A stretch of DNA of 42,119 nucleotides from Acidobacteriota bacterium (GCA_023384575.1 JAHDVP010000032.1:22758-64876), one strand, 5' to 3'. Counted from the stretch's first letter, positions 8,373-17,168 are shown. The notes: generated by a model from the letters alone, not told the origin. Translations and numbers: made by a program.

Positions 8373-9781
8373 TCCCGGCCTGCCCTGAGCGCCGCGAGGC
8401 GATCGGCGGCGACCTTCCGCGAGGGGTCGCCGGGCGGCAGCAGGTCGACGACCTGCTCGTACGCTTCGATCGCCTCACGGGTCCGCCCGACCGCATCGTA
8501 CTGGCGCGCGCGTCGCAGGGCGTCCTCGGCGAGCGCCTTCATGTGCTCCTGGGCTTTCGTCCGGGCCTCGGCCGCGCCTTTGATCACTTCGTCGATTTGA
8601 GCGGCCGTCTGGATGGCCCGCGTGTAGCCAGCGATCGCGGCCTTCCACTCTCCTCGCTCCTGCGCGGCGGCCGCCTGCGTGTAGGCCGTCATCGCCGCCT
8701 CGCGCACCGCGTCACGCGACTTCGCGATGAACTCGGCGGTCTCGCGGTAACCAGGCTCGTCGCGCATGATGCCCTCGAACCCGGCTATCGCCAGCGTGAA
8801 CTCGCCCGCGTTGAACGCGGCCATGGCCTCGTTGTACCGCCGCTGCAGTTCGGCGTTCCGCCGCTGGACCGCGGGGTCGACCGTGCGGCGCGGGGCCGGC
8901 GTCGGCGTCGCCGCCGGCGTGGGCGTGACCTCGGCCACCGGGGCTGGCGTCGGGACCGGCCCTGCCCTCAACGCTTCCTCCGCACGCGCCTTCAGGGCCA
9001 GCGCCTCCGCGTGGTTGCGGTCGATGACGAGGAGCCGGTCGAGGTGGTCGCTGATGGCCCGCTCGTACTCGCCCTTCTCGACGAGCGCACGGCCCTCGGC
9101 CAGGTAGAACGCAATCATCTCCTCGTTCGTGCGGGGCGCCGCCGGCGTCGTCACGGGCGGCGCAGGCGTCGTCGTTGCCGCCTGCGGCTCGGTCCCGCCG
9201 GGCGCGGCGGGCTCGTCCGGGCCGAAGAGCACCGCCGCGAGCAGCACCAGGAAGACGAGACCGAAGGCCGCGAGCAACACCGCGGGGCGCGCGATCATCG
9301 AAATCGGGTTGATCCCCGCGCGACGCTTCGGGTCGGGCGGCGGCGCGGTCTTCACCGCGGCGGACGGCGGCCGGGCGGCCGTCGGCCGCTCGATGCTGAG
9401 CCGCTGGGTCTCGGTGGCCGACGGCGCGAGACCACCCGGCACCGCCGTATCGGGCAGATCGCCGGGACGCGGGATCGACGCCGTCCCTTCGAGCGCGGGG
9501 TACTCGAGCGTGTACGGCCCGATGCTCACTTGCATGCCCGCCTCGAGCACCGCCCGCTGCACGCGCTGTCCCCCGAGCCACGTCCCGTTCTGACTGTTCA
9601 GGTCGAGCAGCACGTACTGGCCGTTCTCGAACCGCAGCTCCGCGTGAAACCGCGAGACGGCCTTCGTCGGATCTTCGAGGTGGATCTCGTTCTCGGCGCC
9701 GCGGCCAATCCTGAGATCGCGCTCCGCGAGGTCCATCTCGCGCTCGAGCCGCCCCTCCTTGTAAATCAACAGTCTTGCCAC
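8369..9781 (-). CDS. FHA-domain, single-TM, TPR-like protein
   Basis: 470 residues. The N-terminal FHA domain (about 1-95) keeps the phosphothreonine-binding set: Gly-Arg at 26-27, SRFH (Ser 43, His 46) and NGT (Asn 65). A Pro-rich linker precedes one transmembrane helix at about 167-187, followed by a Pro/Ala/Thr-rich linker and TPR-like helical repeats to the C-terminus. I chose GTG at 9781 because AGGAG sits 7 bases upstream; an in-frame GTG 21 bases earlier has no such site. The FHA domain should face the cytoplasm, where it could read phosphothreonine made by the kinase in the same gene run. The gene is coupled to the ATPase gene that follows it. Confidence 0.9.
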   Translation of the reverse strand: MARLLIYKEGRLEREMDLAERDLRIGRGAENEIHLEDPTKAVSRFHAELRFENGQYVLLDLNSQNGTWLGGQRVQRAVLEAGMQVSIGPYTLEYPALEGTASIPRPGDLPDTAVPGGLAPSATETQRLSIERPTAARPPSAAVKTAPPPDPKRRAGINPISMIARPAVLLAAFGLVFLVLLAAVLFGPDEPAAPGGTEPQAATTTPAPPVTTPAAPRTNEEMIAFYLAEGRALVEKGEYERAISDHLDRLLVIDRNHAEALALKARAEEALRAGPVPTPAPVAEVTPTPAATPTPAPRRTVDPAVQRRNAELQRRYNEAMAAFNAGEFTLAIAGFEGIMRDEPGYRETAEFIAKSRDAVREAAMTAYTQAAAAQERGEWKAAIAGYTRAIQTAAQIDEVIKGAAEARTKAQEHMKALAEDALRRARQYDAVGRTREAIEAYEQVVDLLPPGDPSRKVAADRLAALRAGRE

Positions 9782-9804
9782 TCGTCTACTCCTCTGCCAC
9801 ACGA

Positions 9805-9888
9805 CGGCTGCAGGCTACTGGCTACAGGCTGCAGCCGCCTTCGCCGCTCATCGCTCAATGCGCAGTGCTCAACGCTCAATGCTCCTCA
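9805..9888. repeat. Period-7 degenerate repeat array
   Basis: Units in register: CGGCTGC, AGGCTAC, TGGCTAC, AGGCTGC, AGCCGCC, TTCGCCG, CTCATCG, CTCAATG, CGCAGTG, CTCAACG, CTCAATG, CTCCTCA. The array spans the gap between two FHA genes. Its last unit supplies the stop codon of the upstream FHA gene (complement of 9886-9888). Confidence 0.85.
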
Positions 9889-10803
9889 GGGCCTCGGCAT
9901 CCGCTCGCGCGCGCGCGCCACCGACGCGGCAGCCGTCGCATACCGCGGGTCGGTGGGCTCGACGAGGCTCTGCACACCCTCCCAGTCGAGGATCGCGTCG
10001 TTGAACCGCAGTTGACCAAACGCCACCTCGGCCTCCGCCAGGCGCCGCTCCACTTCCTCTTCGAGCGCCGTCCGCGCTTCCGACAGCCGGCTCGCGGCCG
10101 CCTGATTGCCGGGCTCGCGCGCCAGCACGGCCGAGAGCAGATGCACGGCTTCGCGCAGCCGGCCGACGCGAAGCTGGAGGCTGCCCTCGTCAAACAGCGC
10201 GTCGGTCTCGCCGACGCCGGCCACCTTCGCGCGCGCCAGCACCGGGCCCACGATGGCGGCATCGGGCGTCGCGATGGGCGTCGGAGGCAGCAGCGTGCGT
10301 TCTCCGGCGTCCGCGCGCCGCAGCGCGCCGCCGGCCGGCTCCTCCTCGGCTGGCATCATCAACAACATGAGGACCAGCATGACCACCATCGTGGCGAGCG
10401 CCGTGATACCGAGACGGATGACCTTCGACGACTGCGCGGCCTCGCCCTTGCCGGCCCGCCCGCGGCGGCCGGCGCCACGGTCGACCACCTCGAGGGAGAA
10501 GTCGCCAATCTGCACGCGATCGCCAACGTGCACGACCGACACCGCAATCGGCTGACCGTTCACCAGGGTGCCGTTCGCGCTCTCGAGGTCTTCGACCACG
10601 CACTCGCCGCCGGCGTACCGGATGACGGCGTGGTGCTTCGACACGACCGGCGAAGCGAGGACGATGTCGCTCGCCGCGTCGCGGCCGACCGTGATCGGCG
10701 TGCCGGGCGAGAGCGCCACCTCGGACGACCCGCCCGGCCCCGAGACCACGATGAAGGGCTTCTCGAGGTAGTTGGCCGACGCCAGCGGCTCGCGGCGGGC
10801 CAC
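9886..10803 (-). CDS. FHA-domain membrane protein with helical C-terminus
   Basis: 305 residues starting at GTG 10803, 3 bp after the previous stop. The FHA domain (about 15-108) has VGRD (Arg 41), SKHH (Ser 55, His 58) and ANGT (Asn 77), so the phosphothreonine pocket looks intact. A basic stretch precedes one very Met/Leu-rich transmembrane helix (131-150). The rest is TPR-like or coiled helix (LREAVHLLSAVLAREPGNQAA; long Glu-rich helix near 240-260). It is the second of three consecutive FHA proteins and, by context, a likely adaptor that couples Ser/Thr phosphorylation to the Tad machinery. The stop codon lies inside a heptamer array. Confidence 0.9.
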   Translation of the reverse strand: MARREPLASANYLEKPFIVVSGPGGSSEVALSPGTPITVGRDAASDIVLASPVVSKHHAVIRYAGGECVVEDLESANGTLVNGQPIAVSVVHVGDRVQIGDFSLEVVDRGAGRRGRAGKGEAAQSSKVIRLGITALATMVVMLVLMLLMMPAEEEPAGGALRRADAGERTLLPPTPIATPDAAIVGPVLARAKVAGVGETDALFDEGSLQLRVGRLREAVHLLSAVLAREPGNQAAASRLSEARTALEEEVERRLAEAEVAFGQLRFNDAILDWEGVQSLVEPTDPRYATAAASVARARERMPRP

Positions 10804-10806
10804 CGG

Positions 10807-12555
10807 TCAGCGCTCCTCGCGCACGAAGCGCGCGGTAATGGGGGCGCTCGGACCCGAGCGCGATACGTGCACGGCCAGAGCGAAGGTCTGGCCGGCCGGC
10901 TGCACGATGAGCGACCCGACGCCTCCCTGCGTCACGTCGGTCAGCAGCTTGAGGACCGCGTCGCCGATCGTGCGGTCGGGAATGGCGTCGAGCAGGTGCT
11001 GGCCCTTCAGCGCCGCCGGGGCGATGCCGAGCAGTTCGAGCGTTCCCTCGGTGGCCTCGGTGATGCGGAACTTCTCGTTGGCGACGATGGTGCAGTCGTT
11101 CGACATTGCCTCGACGACGGGTTCCTGACGCGTGGAGGGCACCACCCGGGCCGCCGCCCGGGCCGCGCCCGGGGCTGGCCGTGGCGCGCCGGCCGACGCC
11201 GCAGCCGAGGCCGAGCCGCTGCGCACCCGCGCGAGGAGGTAGTTCACGGCCCGCACGACCTCCTGCATGGGCTTGACGCCCAACGTGTCGCCGACCTCGT
11301 CGATTTGTCCTGCGGCGGCGAGCTCGATGTCCTCGCCGAAGTACGTCACCGCCCTGAGCGTGCGGCGCTGGAGGAGTCGCGCCGCGACGATCCACGCGAC
11401 GAGCGCGAGGACGATGGCCGGGCCGATGGCCACGGCCTGGCTCACGGTCGTCCCCGCCGACGGCCGGAAGCTCACCCAGGCGACCGCTGCGCGGTTTTCG
11501 CCCCGGGCGCGCACCGGGGCCACCGCCTCGAGAAGGTCGCCGCGCGCGACCACCCTGACGCCGTACACCTCGGAGGTCGCGCCGACGTCCGGGATGGTCG
11601 GCACGCGTTCGGTCGACCGCGAGCCAGGCGCGAGCACGCTGCCGTCGGGGGCCAGCACCAGTGCCACGACGACGCCGGGCTGCGCGCCCACCTCGTCGGC
11701 CGATGCCGACACGTCGCCCGCGCCGGCCATGGCCGTCGCCGCGTCGGCGGCCAGCCAGCGGGCCAATGCCTGGGCGCGCGCTGTCGCGGTGGCGTCGACC
11801 ACCGACTGCTGGTAGATGCGGAAGGGCACGACCGTGGCGACGAAGACGACCAGCGTCATGACGAGCAGCGTCATCCACAGCGTCGTCGTCCACGACAGGC
11901 GGGGAGACTTGCGAGGCGTGGCCACGAGTGGCGCCCGGCCGAGCGGCAGTTCGCCAGCGTCGGCTGCCGGCGGCGAGGGCGCCGCCGGCTTCGGGGCGGG
12001 CCGGGCCTTGGGTGCCGGGGGACGCGGCGTGTCGCGCGGCGCGGCCGGCGCCGCGCTGGCGGCTCTCGGCGTGGCGGCGGGCTCGCGGCGGAACGTATCG
12101 AGGTCGAGGGGCGGCGTTGGCATCGCCTTGACGACGACCGTGGCGTCGGACGGCGGGTCGTTCGTGGGCGGGCGCGGAGGCGGGGCCGGCGCCGCCGCCG
12201 CGGGGGTCCGCCGGATCACGACGGTCTGATCCTCGGTTGCCGGCCCCGACTCGGCGCGGGCCGCGGTGTCCCGCTCCGCGATGTAGGTGATGGTCACCCC
12301 CGCAACCTGCACGATGTCGCCCGCCTGCAGGGTGGCCTCGGTCACGGTGACGCCGTTGACCTGAATGCCGTGACGGCTCTCGAGGTCGCGCACCACGGTC
12401 CGGCCGCCGCTCTCGATGAACTCGGCGTGCTGCCGCGACAGCGCGGGGTCGGCGCTCGTGATCTCGCAGCGCGGGTCGCGGCCCACCCGCATGGTCCCGA
12501 CGAGCAGCAGCTCGCGCTCCCCGCCCGAATCCTTGACACGCAGCTTCCTGGTCAC
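10807..12555 (-). CDS. Transmembrane sensor: FHA - TM - outside domain - TM - PAS
   Basis: 582 residues. Layout: FHA domain about 1-95 (VGRD Arg 26; SRQH Ser 40/His 43), a long Pro/Ala-rich linker (about 115-218), TM1 224-247, a 125-residue outside sensor domain, TM2 374-395, a HAMP-like helical stretch to about 445 and a PAS-like domain at about 485-580 (DCTIVANEKFRITEATEGTLELLG). In the FHA domain the usual NG[ST] is RHGI (His 62), so phosphothreonine binding may be weakened. No kinase or cyclase output domain follows the PAS part. The GTG at 12555 overlaps the stop of the DUF192 gene; an earlier in-frame start lies inside that gene. It probably senses an external signal and passes it to the pilus apparatus through protein contacts (inference). 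Confidence 0.9.
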   Translation of the reverse strand: MTRKLRVKDSGGERELLLVGTMRVGRDPRCEITSADPALSRQHAEFIESGGRTVVRDLESRHGIQVNGVTVTEATLQAGDIVQVAGVTITYIAERDTAARAESGPATEDQTVVIRRTPAAAAPAPPPRPPTNDPPSDATVVVKAMPTPPLDLDTFRREPAATPRAASAAPAAPRDTPRPPAPKARPAPKPAAPSPPAADAGELPLGRAPLVATPRKSPRLSWTTTLWMTLLVMTLVVFVATVVPFRIYQQSVVDATATARAQALARWLAADAATAMAGAGDVSASADEVGAQPGVVVALVLAPDGSVLAPGSRSTERVPTIPDVGATSEVYGVRVVARGDLLEAVAPVRARGENRAAVAWVSFRPSAGTTVSQAVAIGPAIVLALVAWIVAARLLQRRTLRAVTYFGEDIELAAAGQIDEVGDTLGVKPMQEVVRAVNYLLARVRSGSASAAASAGAPRPAPGAARAAARVVPSTRQEPVVEAMSNDCTIVANEKFRITEATEGTLELLGIAPAALKGQHLLDAIPDRTIGDAVLKLLTDVTQGGVGSLIVQPAGQTFALAVHVSRSGPSAPITARFVREER

Positions 12556-12920
12556 ACCCGTTCCATCCGCAGGCGATCTCCCGGCACGACGTCGGCCGCC
12601 GCCAGCGTGCCCGCCGGGAGTTCCACCGTCAAGACGGCGCGCCATCCCCCCCACGCCAGCCCGAAGGGGCGGAGGGCGTTGACGAGCCGCACGATCACGC
12701 CGTCACGGTCTGCGAACACGACGTCGATGGCAAACCGCATGAAGCACGTGTGCACCATCCCGGCGGGGCGGAGCACGAGGCCGTCTCCCGGCCGCAGCTC
12801 GCGATGGGCGAGCAGCCCGACCATTCTCGTCCAGGGCGTATCGGCCACGCCAGCCACGGCGAGCAGCGCGCCCGAGCGCTCGACGACGACCCGCGCCGAC
12901 GGGCGCGCGTCAGTTCCCAT
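12552..12920 (-). CDS. DUF192 family protein
   Basis: 122 residues. It matches the DUF192 fold by its pattern TPWTRMVGLLAHRELRPGDGLVL, HTCFMRFAIDVVF (the CF/CI-M-x-F-x-ID core) and a C-terminal VLELPAG-like strand (here VLTVELPAGT). The family's function is not established. It lacks a signal peptide, whereas many family members are exported. Its start overlaps the end of tadC (ATG 12918-12920, stop of tadC 12910-12912) and its stop overlaps the FHA sensor start, so it is an embedded part of the Tad gene run. Confidence 0.9.
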   Translation of the reverse strand: MGTDARPSARVVVERSGALLAVAGVADTPWTRMVGLLAHRELRPGDGLVLRPAGMVHTCFMRFAIDVVFADRDGVIVRLVNALRPFGLAWGGWRAVLTVELPAGTLAAADVVPGDRLRMERV

Positions 12921-13797
12921 AGATGAACTGCAGGATCACGGGCCCCATGATCACGATGAGCACCGACGGGAAGATGAAGAGCACCAGCGGGAACAGGATC
13001 TTCTGGGTGGCCCGGCCACCCTCCTTCTCCGCCCGCTGGAAGCGCTCGATCCGCATGCGCTCGGCCTGCTGCTGCAGCACGGGGCCGATGGACGCGCCGA
13101 GCAGGTCGGCCTGCACCAGCACCGACACGAACGACCCGATCTCCGGCCGCTCGATGCGCGCGGCGAACGCCTTGAGCGCGTCGGCGCGCGACTTGCCGAG
13201 GCGGATGTCGTTCAGGATGGTCGCCAGCTCGTCGCGCAGCGCCCCGATGCCGCCCCGTTCGACGACCCGCTGCATGGCCGTGAGGAACTCGAGGCCGGCC
13301 TCGACCGAGAGCGAGATCACGTCCACGGCGTTCGGCAGGGCCCGGACGATCTCGGCCTCGCGCGCCTTGCGCATGTCGGCAATCAGCTTGTCGGGCAGGA
13401 AGAAGCTCGCGACGGCCACGAGCACCATCATGGCGGGGTTGCCGAGGAACTCGACGATCTGGGCCGCGACGAGCGGGATGACGACGGCGAAGAGCGCCTT
13501 CATGGCCAGTACGTGGTTCGGCGTGAGGTGGTCGCCGACGCCCGCCCGATCGAGCTCGACCGGCATCCGCTCGCGAAAACTCGGCCACGGGACCGCCTGG
13601 AAGAGCGGCGCGAGGCCCGACAACACGGGATAGAGCAGCTTCAGCCAGAGCGAGGGCAGCGGGCGGGCATCGGCCGGCCGGCCCTGCAGGCGCTCGACCG
13701 ACACCGTCCGCGCCTGTTCCGGGAGCGCTCCCCACACGAAGAGCGCGACCGCGGCGAGCGCCGACGCCAGCGCGAGGGGATAGAGAACGAACATCAT
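12910..13797 (-). CDS. tadC: TadC-like inner-membrane platform protein
   Basis: 295 residues, GspF-superfamily. An N-terminal TM (about 1-23) is followed by a cytoplasmic region, a TM pair at about 110-155, the conserved helical domain (AVDVISLSVEAGLEFLTAMQRVV; ELATILNDIRLGKSRADALKAF; SFVSVLVQADLLGASIGPVLQQQA) and a C-terminal TM (about 270-290). With TadB it forms the membrane platform on which the TadA ATPase acts. The start ATG at 13797 has GGGAGGA about 10 bases upstream; a second ATG directly follows. It is separated from tadB by a small pilin-like gene and a hairpin element. Confidence 0.93.
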   Translation of the reverse strand: MMFVLYPLALASALAAVALFVWGALPEQARTVSVERLQGRPADARPLPSLWLKLLYPVLSGLAPLFQAVPWPSFRERMPVELDRAGVGDHLTPNHVLAMKALFAVVIPLVAAQIVEFLGNPAMMVLVAVASFFLPDKLIADMRKAREAEIVRALPNAVDVISLSVEAGLEFLTAMQRVVERGGIGALRDELATILNDIRLGKSRADALKAFAARIERPEIGSFVSVLVQADLLGASIGPVLQQQAERMRIERFQRAEKEGGRATQKILFPLVLFIFPSVLIVIMGPVILQFIYGN

Positions 13798-13814
13798 GGG
13801 TCCATGTCCTCCCG

Positions 13815-13988
13815 CTACCAGGGCGGATCGAGCAGCTGCCCCACCGCGAACTCCGCGATCCGCTGCAGGTTGGCCCTGAGCGGCACCTGCATGATCGAGA
13901 GCAGGATGATCGCCATCGACGTGATGAGCCCGCTGATCATCAGGAACTCGGTCACCGTCTGCCCGCGCTCGCCCGTACCAGCGTTCAC
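13815..13988 (-). CDS. Small Flp-type pilin-like peptide
   Basis: 57 residues from GTG 13988, the same length as the pilin-like protein at 21608-21781. The prepilin-like junction is ERG-QTVTEFLMISGL: Gly, then Glu at +5 and an aromatic at +6, followed by a hydrophobic helix. The frame stays open upstream to an ATG at 14168 that overlaps the tadB stop and has a GAAGGTGG ribosome-binding-like sequence. That start would translate the inverted-repeat element at 13987-14150 into a basic 60-residue leader, so I prefer the short form, but the start is not settled. It lies between tadB and tadC. A pseudopilin or minor pilin role is inferred. Confidence 0.7.
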   Translation of the reverse strand: MNAGTGERGQTVTEFLMISGLITSMAIILLSIMQVPLRANLQRIAEFAVGQLLDPPW

Positions 13989-14150
13989 TGGTGTTGATAG
14001 CGCAGCCAGCCGCGAGCGGGTGGCGCCGGACGGGGCGCCCCGCCCGCCGCGCAGGCGCCACCCACGTGACAGGTGGACTTGGCGCCGAGGACGGGTGGGG
14101 CTGTCCGGCGACAGGACCCGCCGCGCTGTATCAACACCAGTGGCCTCCGC
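13987..14150. repeat. 164-bp inverted-repeat element between tadB and the pilin gene
   Basis: The left end CACTGGTGTTGATAGCGC (in the + orientation) and the right end GCGCTGTATCAACACCAGTG are near-perfect inverted copies of about 18-20 bp. The interior is GC-rich with further short inverted repeats (GGCGCC-type). The GTGTTGAT core of the ends resembles the ends of the elements at 36054 and 38574, but the interiors differ. It overlaps the possible GTG start of the small pilin gene. Confidence 0.6.
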
Positions 14151-14164
14151 CGCGTCTGGGCCCC

Positions 14165-15010
14165 TCATACGTCCACCTTCACCAGCTTGAACATCATCCA
14201 CAGCCCCATCGCGTCGAGCACGAACACCAGCAGCAGCATCATGATGCCGATGGGCGTGTTGAAGAACGGCCTGATGTACTCGGGCGAGATCATCGCGAAG
14301 ATCATCAGCATGCCGACCGGCATCAGGCAGACGAGCACGCCCTGTGACATGCCCTGCGAGGTCATCGCCTTGATCTTGCCCTGCACCTTCTTCCGCTCGA
14401 CGACCGTCTTGGCGATGATCTCGAACGTTTCGCTCAGGTCGCCGCCCGTCTCGCGCAAGGTCAGGATCGCGTCGACCGACAGCTTGATGTCCTCGAGCGG
14501 CACCCGCTCGGCGAACCGCCGCAGCGCGTCGTCGGTGAGCCGGCCGAGATGGATCTCCTTGACGACGCGCTCGAGCTCGTCGTTCATGGGTGCCTTGATC
14601 TCGCGCACCGCCAGCTCGAGCGACTGCTGGAAGCTCAGGCCCGACTTGAGCGCGTTCGACATGAGCAGCAGCGTGTCGACGAGCTGGTCGTCGATGCGCT
14701 CGAGCCGGCGCATCCGCTTCCACAGGATCCAGCCCCGCGGCCCGAAGTACCCGAGCGCCCCGAAGACGATGGCGCTCACGATGCCGGCGAAGAGGAAGCC
14801 GAGCACGACGCCCGAGATCACGGCGATCGAGATGAAGCGCTTGGCCCGCTCCACGGTGAGCGTCACGAACATGGCGCTCAGTTCGTCGGCCATCCAGACC
14901 GCGTAGGTGTGGATGCGCTCGTTCCACCACGCCCAGAGCGCCGGGCCGGCGGTTCTCACGAACAGCACCACGGCGGCGAGGATCCCGAGAAGGGCGAGAT
15001 ACATCAACAT
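14165..15010 (-). CDS. tadB: TadB-like inner-membrane platform protein
   Basis: 281 residues, GspF-superfamily. N-terminal TM (about 3-22), TM pair around 70-105 (ISIAVISGVVLGFLFAGI), helical domain with VDTLLLMSNALKSGLSFQQS and LRETGGDLSETFEIIA, then two C-terminal TMs (SQGVLVCLMPVGMLMIFAMI; IMMLLLVFVLDAMGLWMM). This is the usual TadB layout. It starts 2 bp after the tadZ-tadA stop. Together with TadC it should form the platform for pilus assembly. Confidence 0.93.
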   Translation of the reverse strand: MLMYLALLGILAAVVLFVRTAGPALWAWWNERIHTYAVWMADELSAMFVTLTVERAKRFISIAVISGVVLGFLFAGIVSAIVFGALGYFGPRGWILWKRMRRLERIDDQLVDTLLLMSNALKSGLSFQQSLELAVREIKAPMNDELERVVKEIHLGRLTDDALRRFAERVPLEDIKLSVDAILTLRETGGDLSETFEIIAKTVVERKKVQGKIKAMTSQGMSQGVLVCLMPVGMLMIFAMISPEYIRPFFNTPIGIMMLLLVFVLDAMGLWMMFKLVKVDV

Positions 15011-15012
15011 GG

Positions 15013-17094
15013 CTACGCCGTCTGATGGAGGAAGATCTCGCGCGGCACCTTGATGCCCCGGCGCGAGAGGGTGTCGACGAACGCCGGCACGTAGCCGGTC
15101 GGCACGAACTGGCCGTAGACCTTGCCGTCGGGCGCGAGCCCCGTCTGCTTGAACAGGAACACGTCGGCCGTCGTGAAGACACTGCCTTCCTGCCCGGTGA
15201 CCTCGGTGATGTGCGTGATGCGCCGCGAGCCGTCCTGCAGGCGCGACTGCTGCACGATGAGGTTCACCGCCGCCGCGATCTGGTCGCGGATCGCGCGCGA
15301 GGGCAGCTCGAGTCCCGCCATGAGCGCCATGGTCTCGAGGCGGCTCAGCGCGTCGCGGGGCGTGTTGGCGTGCACGGTCGTCAGCGACCCGTCGTGCCCC
15401 GTGTTCATCGCCTGCAGCATGTCGAGCGCCTCGCCGCCGCGGCACTCGCCCACCACCACCCGGTCGGGTCGCATGCGCAGCGCGTTGCGCACGAGGTCGC
15501 GAATGGTGATCGCTCCCTCGCCCTCGATGTTCGGCGGCCGCGCCTCGAGCGTCACGACGTGATCCTGGGGCAGCCGCAGCTCGGCGGCGTCCTCGATGGT
15601 GACGATGCGCTCGTCGGTCGGGATGAACGACCCGAGCAGGTTGAGCAGCGTCGTCTTGCCCGACCCGGTGCCGCCAGAGATCACGATGTTGAGCCGCGCC
15701 TGGACCGCCGCCCCGAGAAACGTCGCCATCTGCTCGGTCATCGACCCGAACTTCACGAGGTCGTCGACGCCGAGCATCTTCTTCGAGAACTTCCGGATCG
15801 TCAGGGCCGGCCCACGCAGCGCGAGCGGCGGGATGATGGCGTTCACACGCGAGCCGTCGCGCAGGCGGGCATCGACCATCGGCACCTTCTCGTCGATGCG
15901 GCGCCCGATGGGCGCGACGATGCGCTCGATGACGCCGCGCAGCTGCTCGGTGGTGACAAACTGCACGTCGGTCTTCTGCAGCCGCCCGCTGCGCTCGACG
16001 TAGATCTGGTCGTGCCGGTTCACCATGATCTCGGTCACGGTCGGGTCCGACAGCAGGTCCTCGAGCGGTCCGAGGCCCAACGCATCGTCGAGCACGTCCT
16101 TGACGATGCGCCGCCGCACCTCGCGCGAGGTGACCTGACCGCCCTCCTCCTCGAGCAGCGACAGGACCTTCGCCTCGGCGCGGACCCGGACCTCCTGCAG
16201 CTTCACCGGGTCGCGCAGGTACGACAGGTCGGCCTTGCGCAGCTCGATTTCCTCGACGAGCCGGCGGTGGATCTTGACCTTGAGCGCGCGGACGTCCTCG
16301 TCGCTCGCCTCGGTGGCCGCGGGCGCCGCCTCGGCGGCGCGGCCGGCCCGCGACCGCATGGCCCGCTGTGCCACGTCGCGGGCGAGCCGGTCGAGGCTGC
16401 GCGCGATGGCGTGACGCGGCTGCTGAAAGACGATCGGCTGCCGGCGGTCGGCCGCCTCGGCGACGGCCACGCCGTCCTCGGGCAACTGCGCCGCCAGCGG
16501 ACCGCCGAGCAGCTTCTCGAGCGAGTCGACGGGAACGACGCCTCGCGGCGGGATGCGGTTGAGGCAGAAGATCTGCGCGTCGGTCGGCACCTGGAGCGTG
16601 CGCAGGTAGTCGCGGCAGAAGCGTGCCCGCGCGATGCCCACCGGCGTGGCCTCGAAGACGACGACGACCTGGTCCATCCGTTCGAGCAGGGGCTGGGTGA
16701 GCACACCCACGCCGGGCGCCATGTCGACGACGACGACGTCGAACGACACCATCGCGAGGTCGAGCAGCCTGGTGACGAGTGCCGGGGTGATGAGCCGCCC
16801 CTGCAGCACCTCGCTCACGAGCGGCATGAACGCGAGCCCGCTCGGCGTCGTCACCACGTAGCTCGCGAAGAGCTCCGGGGTGACGCGGTCGAGAATCGGC
16901 ACCATGTCGGCCAGCGACTTCACGCGATCGAGGCCCACGAGGGTCGCCGTCTCGGCCGGCAGCGGGTGGCTCGCGTCGACGAGCAGCACCGCACCGGCAT
17001 CCTGCTGCTGCAGGCTGACCGCGAGGTTGGTGGCGACGAGCGTCTTGCCGACGCCCCCGCCTCCCGAGTGGACCGCGACGAGTTTGGCGCGCAT
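15013..17094 (-). CDS. tadA: TadZ-TadA fusion: ParA/MinD-like domain plus Tad secretion ATPase
   Basis: 693 residues, against about 400-480 for a usual TadA. Residues 1-245 form a ParA/MinD/CpaE-like domain with P-loop GGGGVGKT (11-18) and a Walker-B-like strand [13 protein letters not shown] (118-130). The signature Lys of the deviant Walker A is replaced by Gly 12. Residues 265-690 are TadA/VirB11-like: Walker A GGTGSGKT (474-481), Walker [11 protein letters not shown] (544-553), His box [10 protein letters not shown] (572-581), and the [17 protein letters not shown] region. There is no stop or frameshift between the parts; a short Ala-rich linker (about 250-265) joins them. TadZ/CpaE normally localises the apparatus as a separate protein. 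It lies upstream of tadB and downstream of the secretin-like gene, with a heptamer array in the gap. No clear ribosome-binding site is seen. Confidence 0.95.
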   Translation of the reverse strand: MRAKLVAVHSGGGGVGKTLVATNLAVSLQQQDAGAVLLVDASHPLPAETATLVGLDRVKSLADMVPILDRVTPELFASYVVTTPSGLAFMPLVSEVLQGRLITPALVTRLLDLAMVSFDVVVVDMAPGVGVLTQPLLERMDQVVVVFEATPVGIARARFCRDYLRTLQVPTDAQIFCLNRIPPRGVVPVDSLEKLLGGPLAAQLPEDGVAVAEAADRRQPIVFQQPRHAIARSLDRLARDVAQRAMRSRAGRAAEAAPAATEASDEDVRALKVKIHRRLVEEIELRKADLSYLRDPVKLQEVRVRAEAKVLSLLEEEGGQVTSREVRRRIVKDVLDDALGLGPLEDLLSDPTVTEIMVNRHDQIYVERSGRLQKTDVQFVTTEQLRGVIERIVAPIGRRIDEKVPMVDARLRDGSRVNAIIPPLALRGPALTIRKFSKKMLGVDDLVKFGSMTEQMATFLGAAVQARLNIVISGGTGSGKTTLLNLLGSFIPTDERIVTIEDAAELRLPQDHVVTLEARPPNIEGEGAITIRDLVRNALRMRPDRVVVGECRGGEALDMLQAMNTGHDGSLTTVHANTPRDALSRLETMALMAGLELPSRAIRDQIAAAVNLIVQQSRLQDGSRRITHITEVTGQEGSVFTTADVFLFKQTGLAPDGKVYGQFVPTGYVPAFVDTLSRRGIKVPREIFLHQTA

Positions 17095-17112
17095 GGTTGG
17101 GACTGACGTGTC

Positions 17113-17168
17113 TTAGCTAGGAGCTGTGAGCTGTGAGCTGTGAGCTCTGAGCCTGTAGCCTCTCACTG
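17113..17168. repeat. Period-7 degenerate repeat array
   Basis: Units in register: TTAGCTA, GGAGCTG, TGAGCTG, TGAGCTG, TGAGCTC, TGAGCCT, GTAGCCT, CTCACTG. It fills the gap between the secretin-like gene and the tadZ-tadA gene. Confidence 0.9.

Noticed and set aside
13989-14168. Start of the small pilin at ATG 14168
   Set aside because: Not excluded, but it would translate the inverted-repeat element; the 57-residue form matches the length of the other compact pilin. Kept as an alternative.
9775-14190. A very long open frame on the plus strand (about 1470 codons) opposite the FHA, DUF192 and tadC genes
   Set aside because: Its translation is Arg/His/Gly-rich without any domain, and it crosses several well-supported minus-strand genes. 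It reflects low stop-codon frequency in GC-rich DNA.
15025-17106. Plus-strand open frame covering the whole tadZ-tadA gene
   Set aside because: It mirrors the fusion gene exactly, and its protein is low-complexity Arg/His/Asp with no motif. The minus-strand frame has complete Walker motifs.
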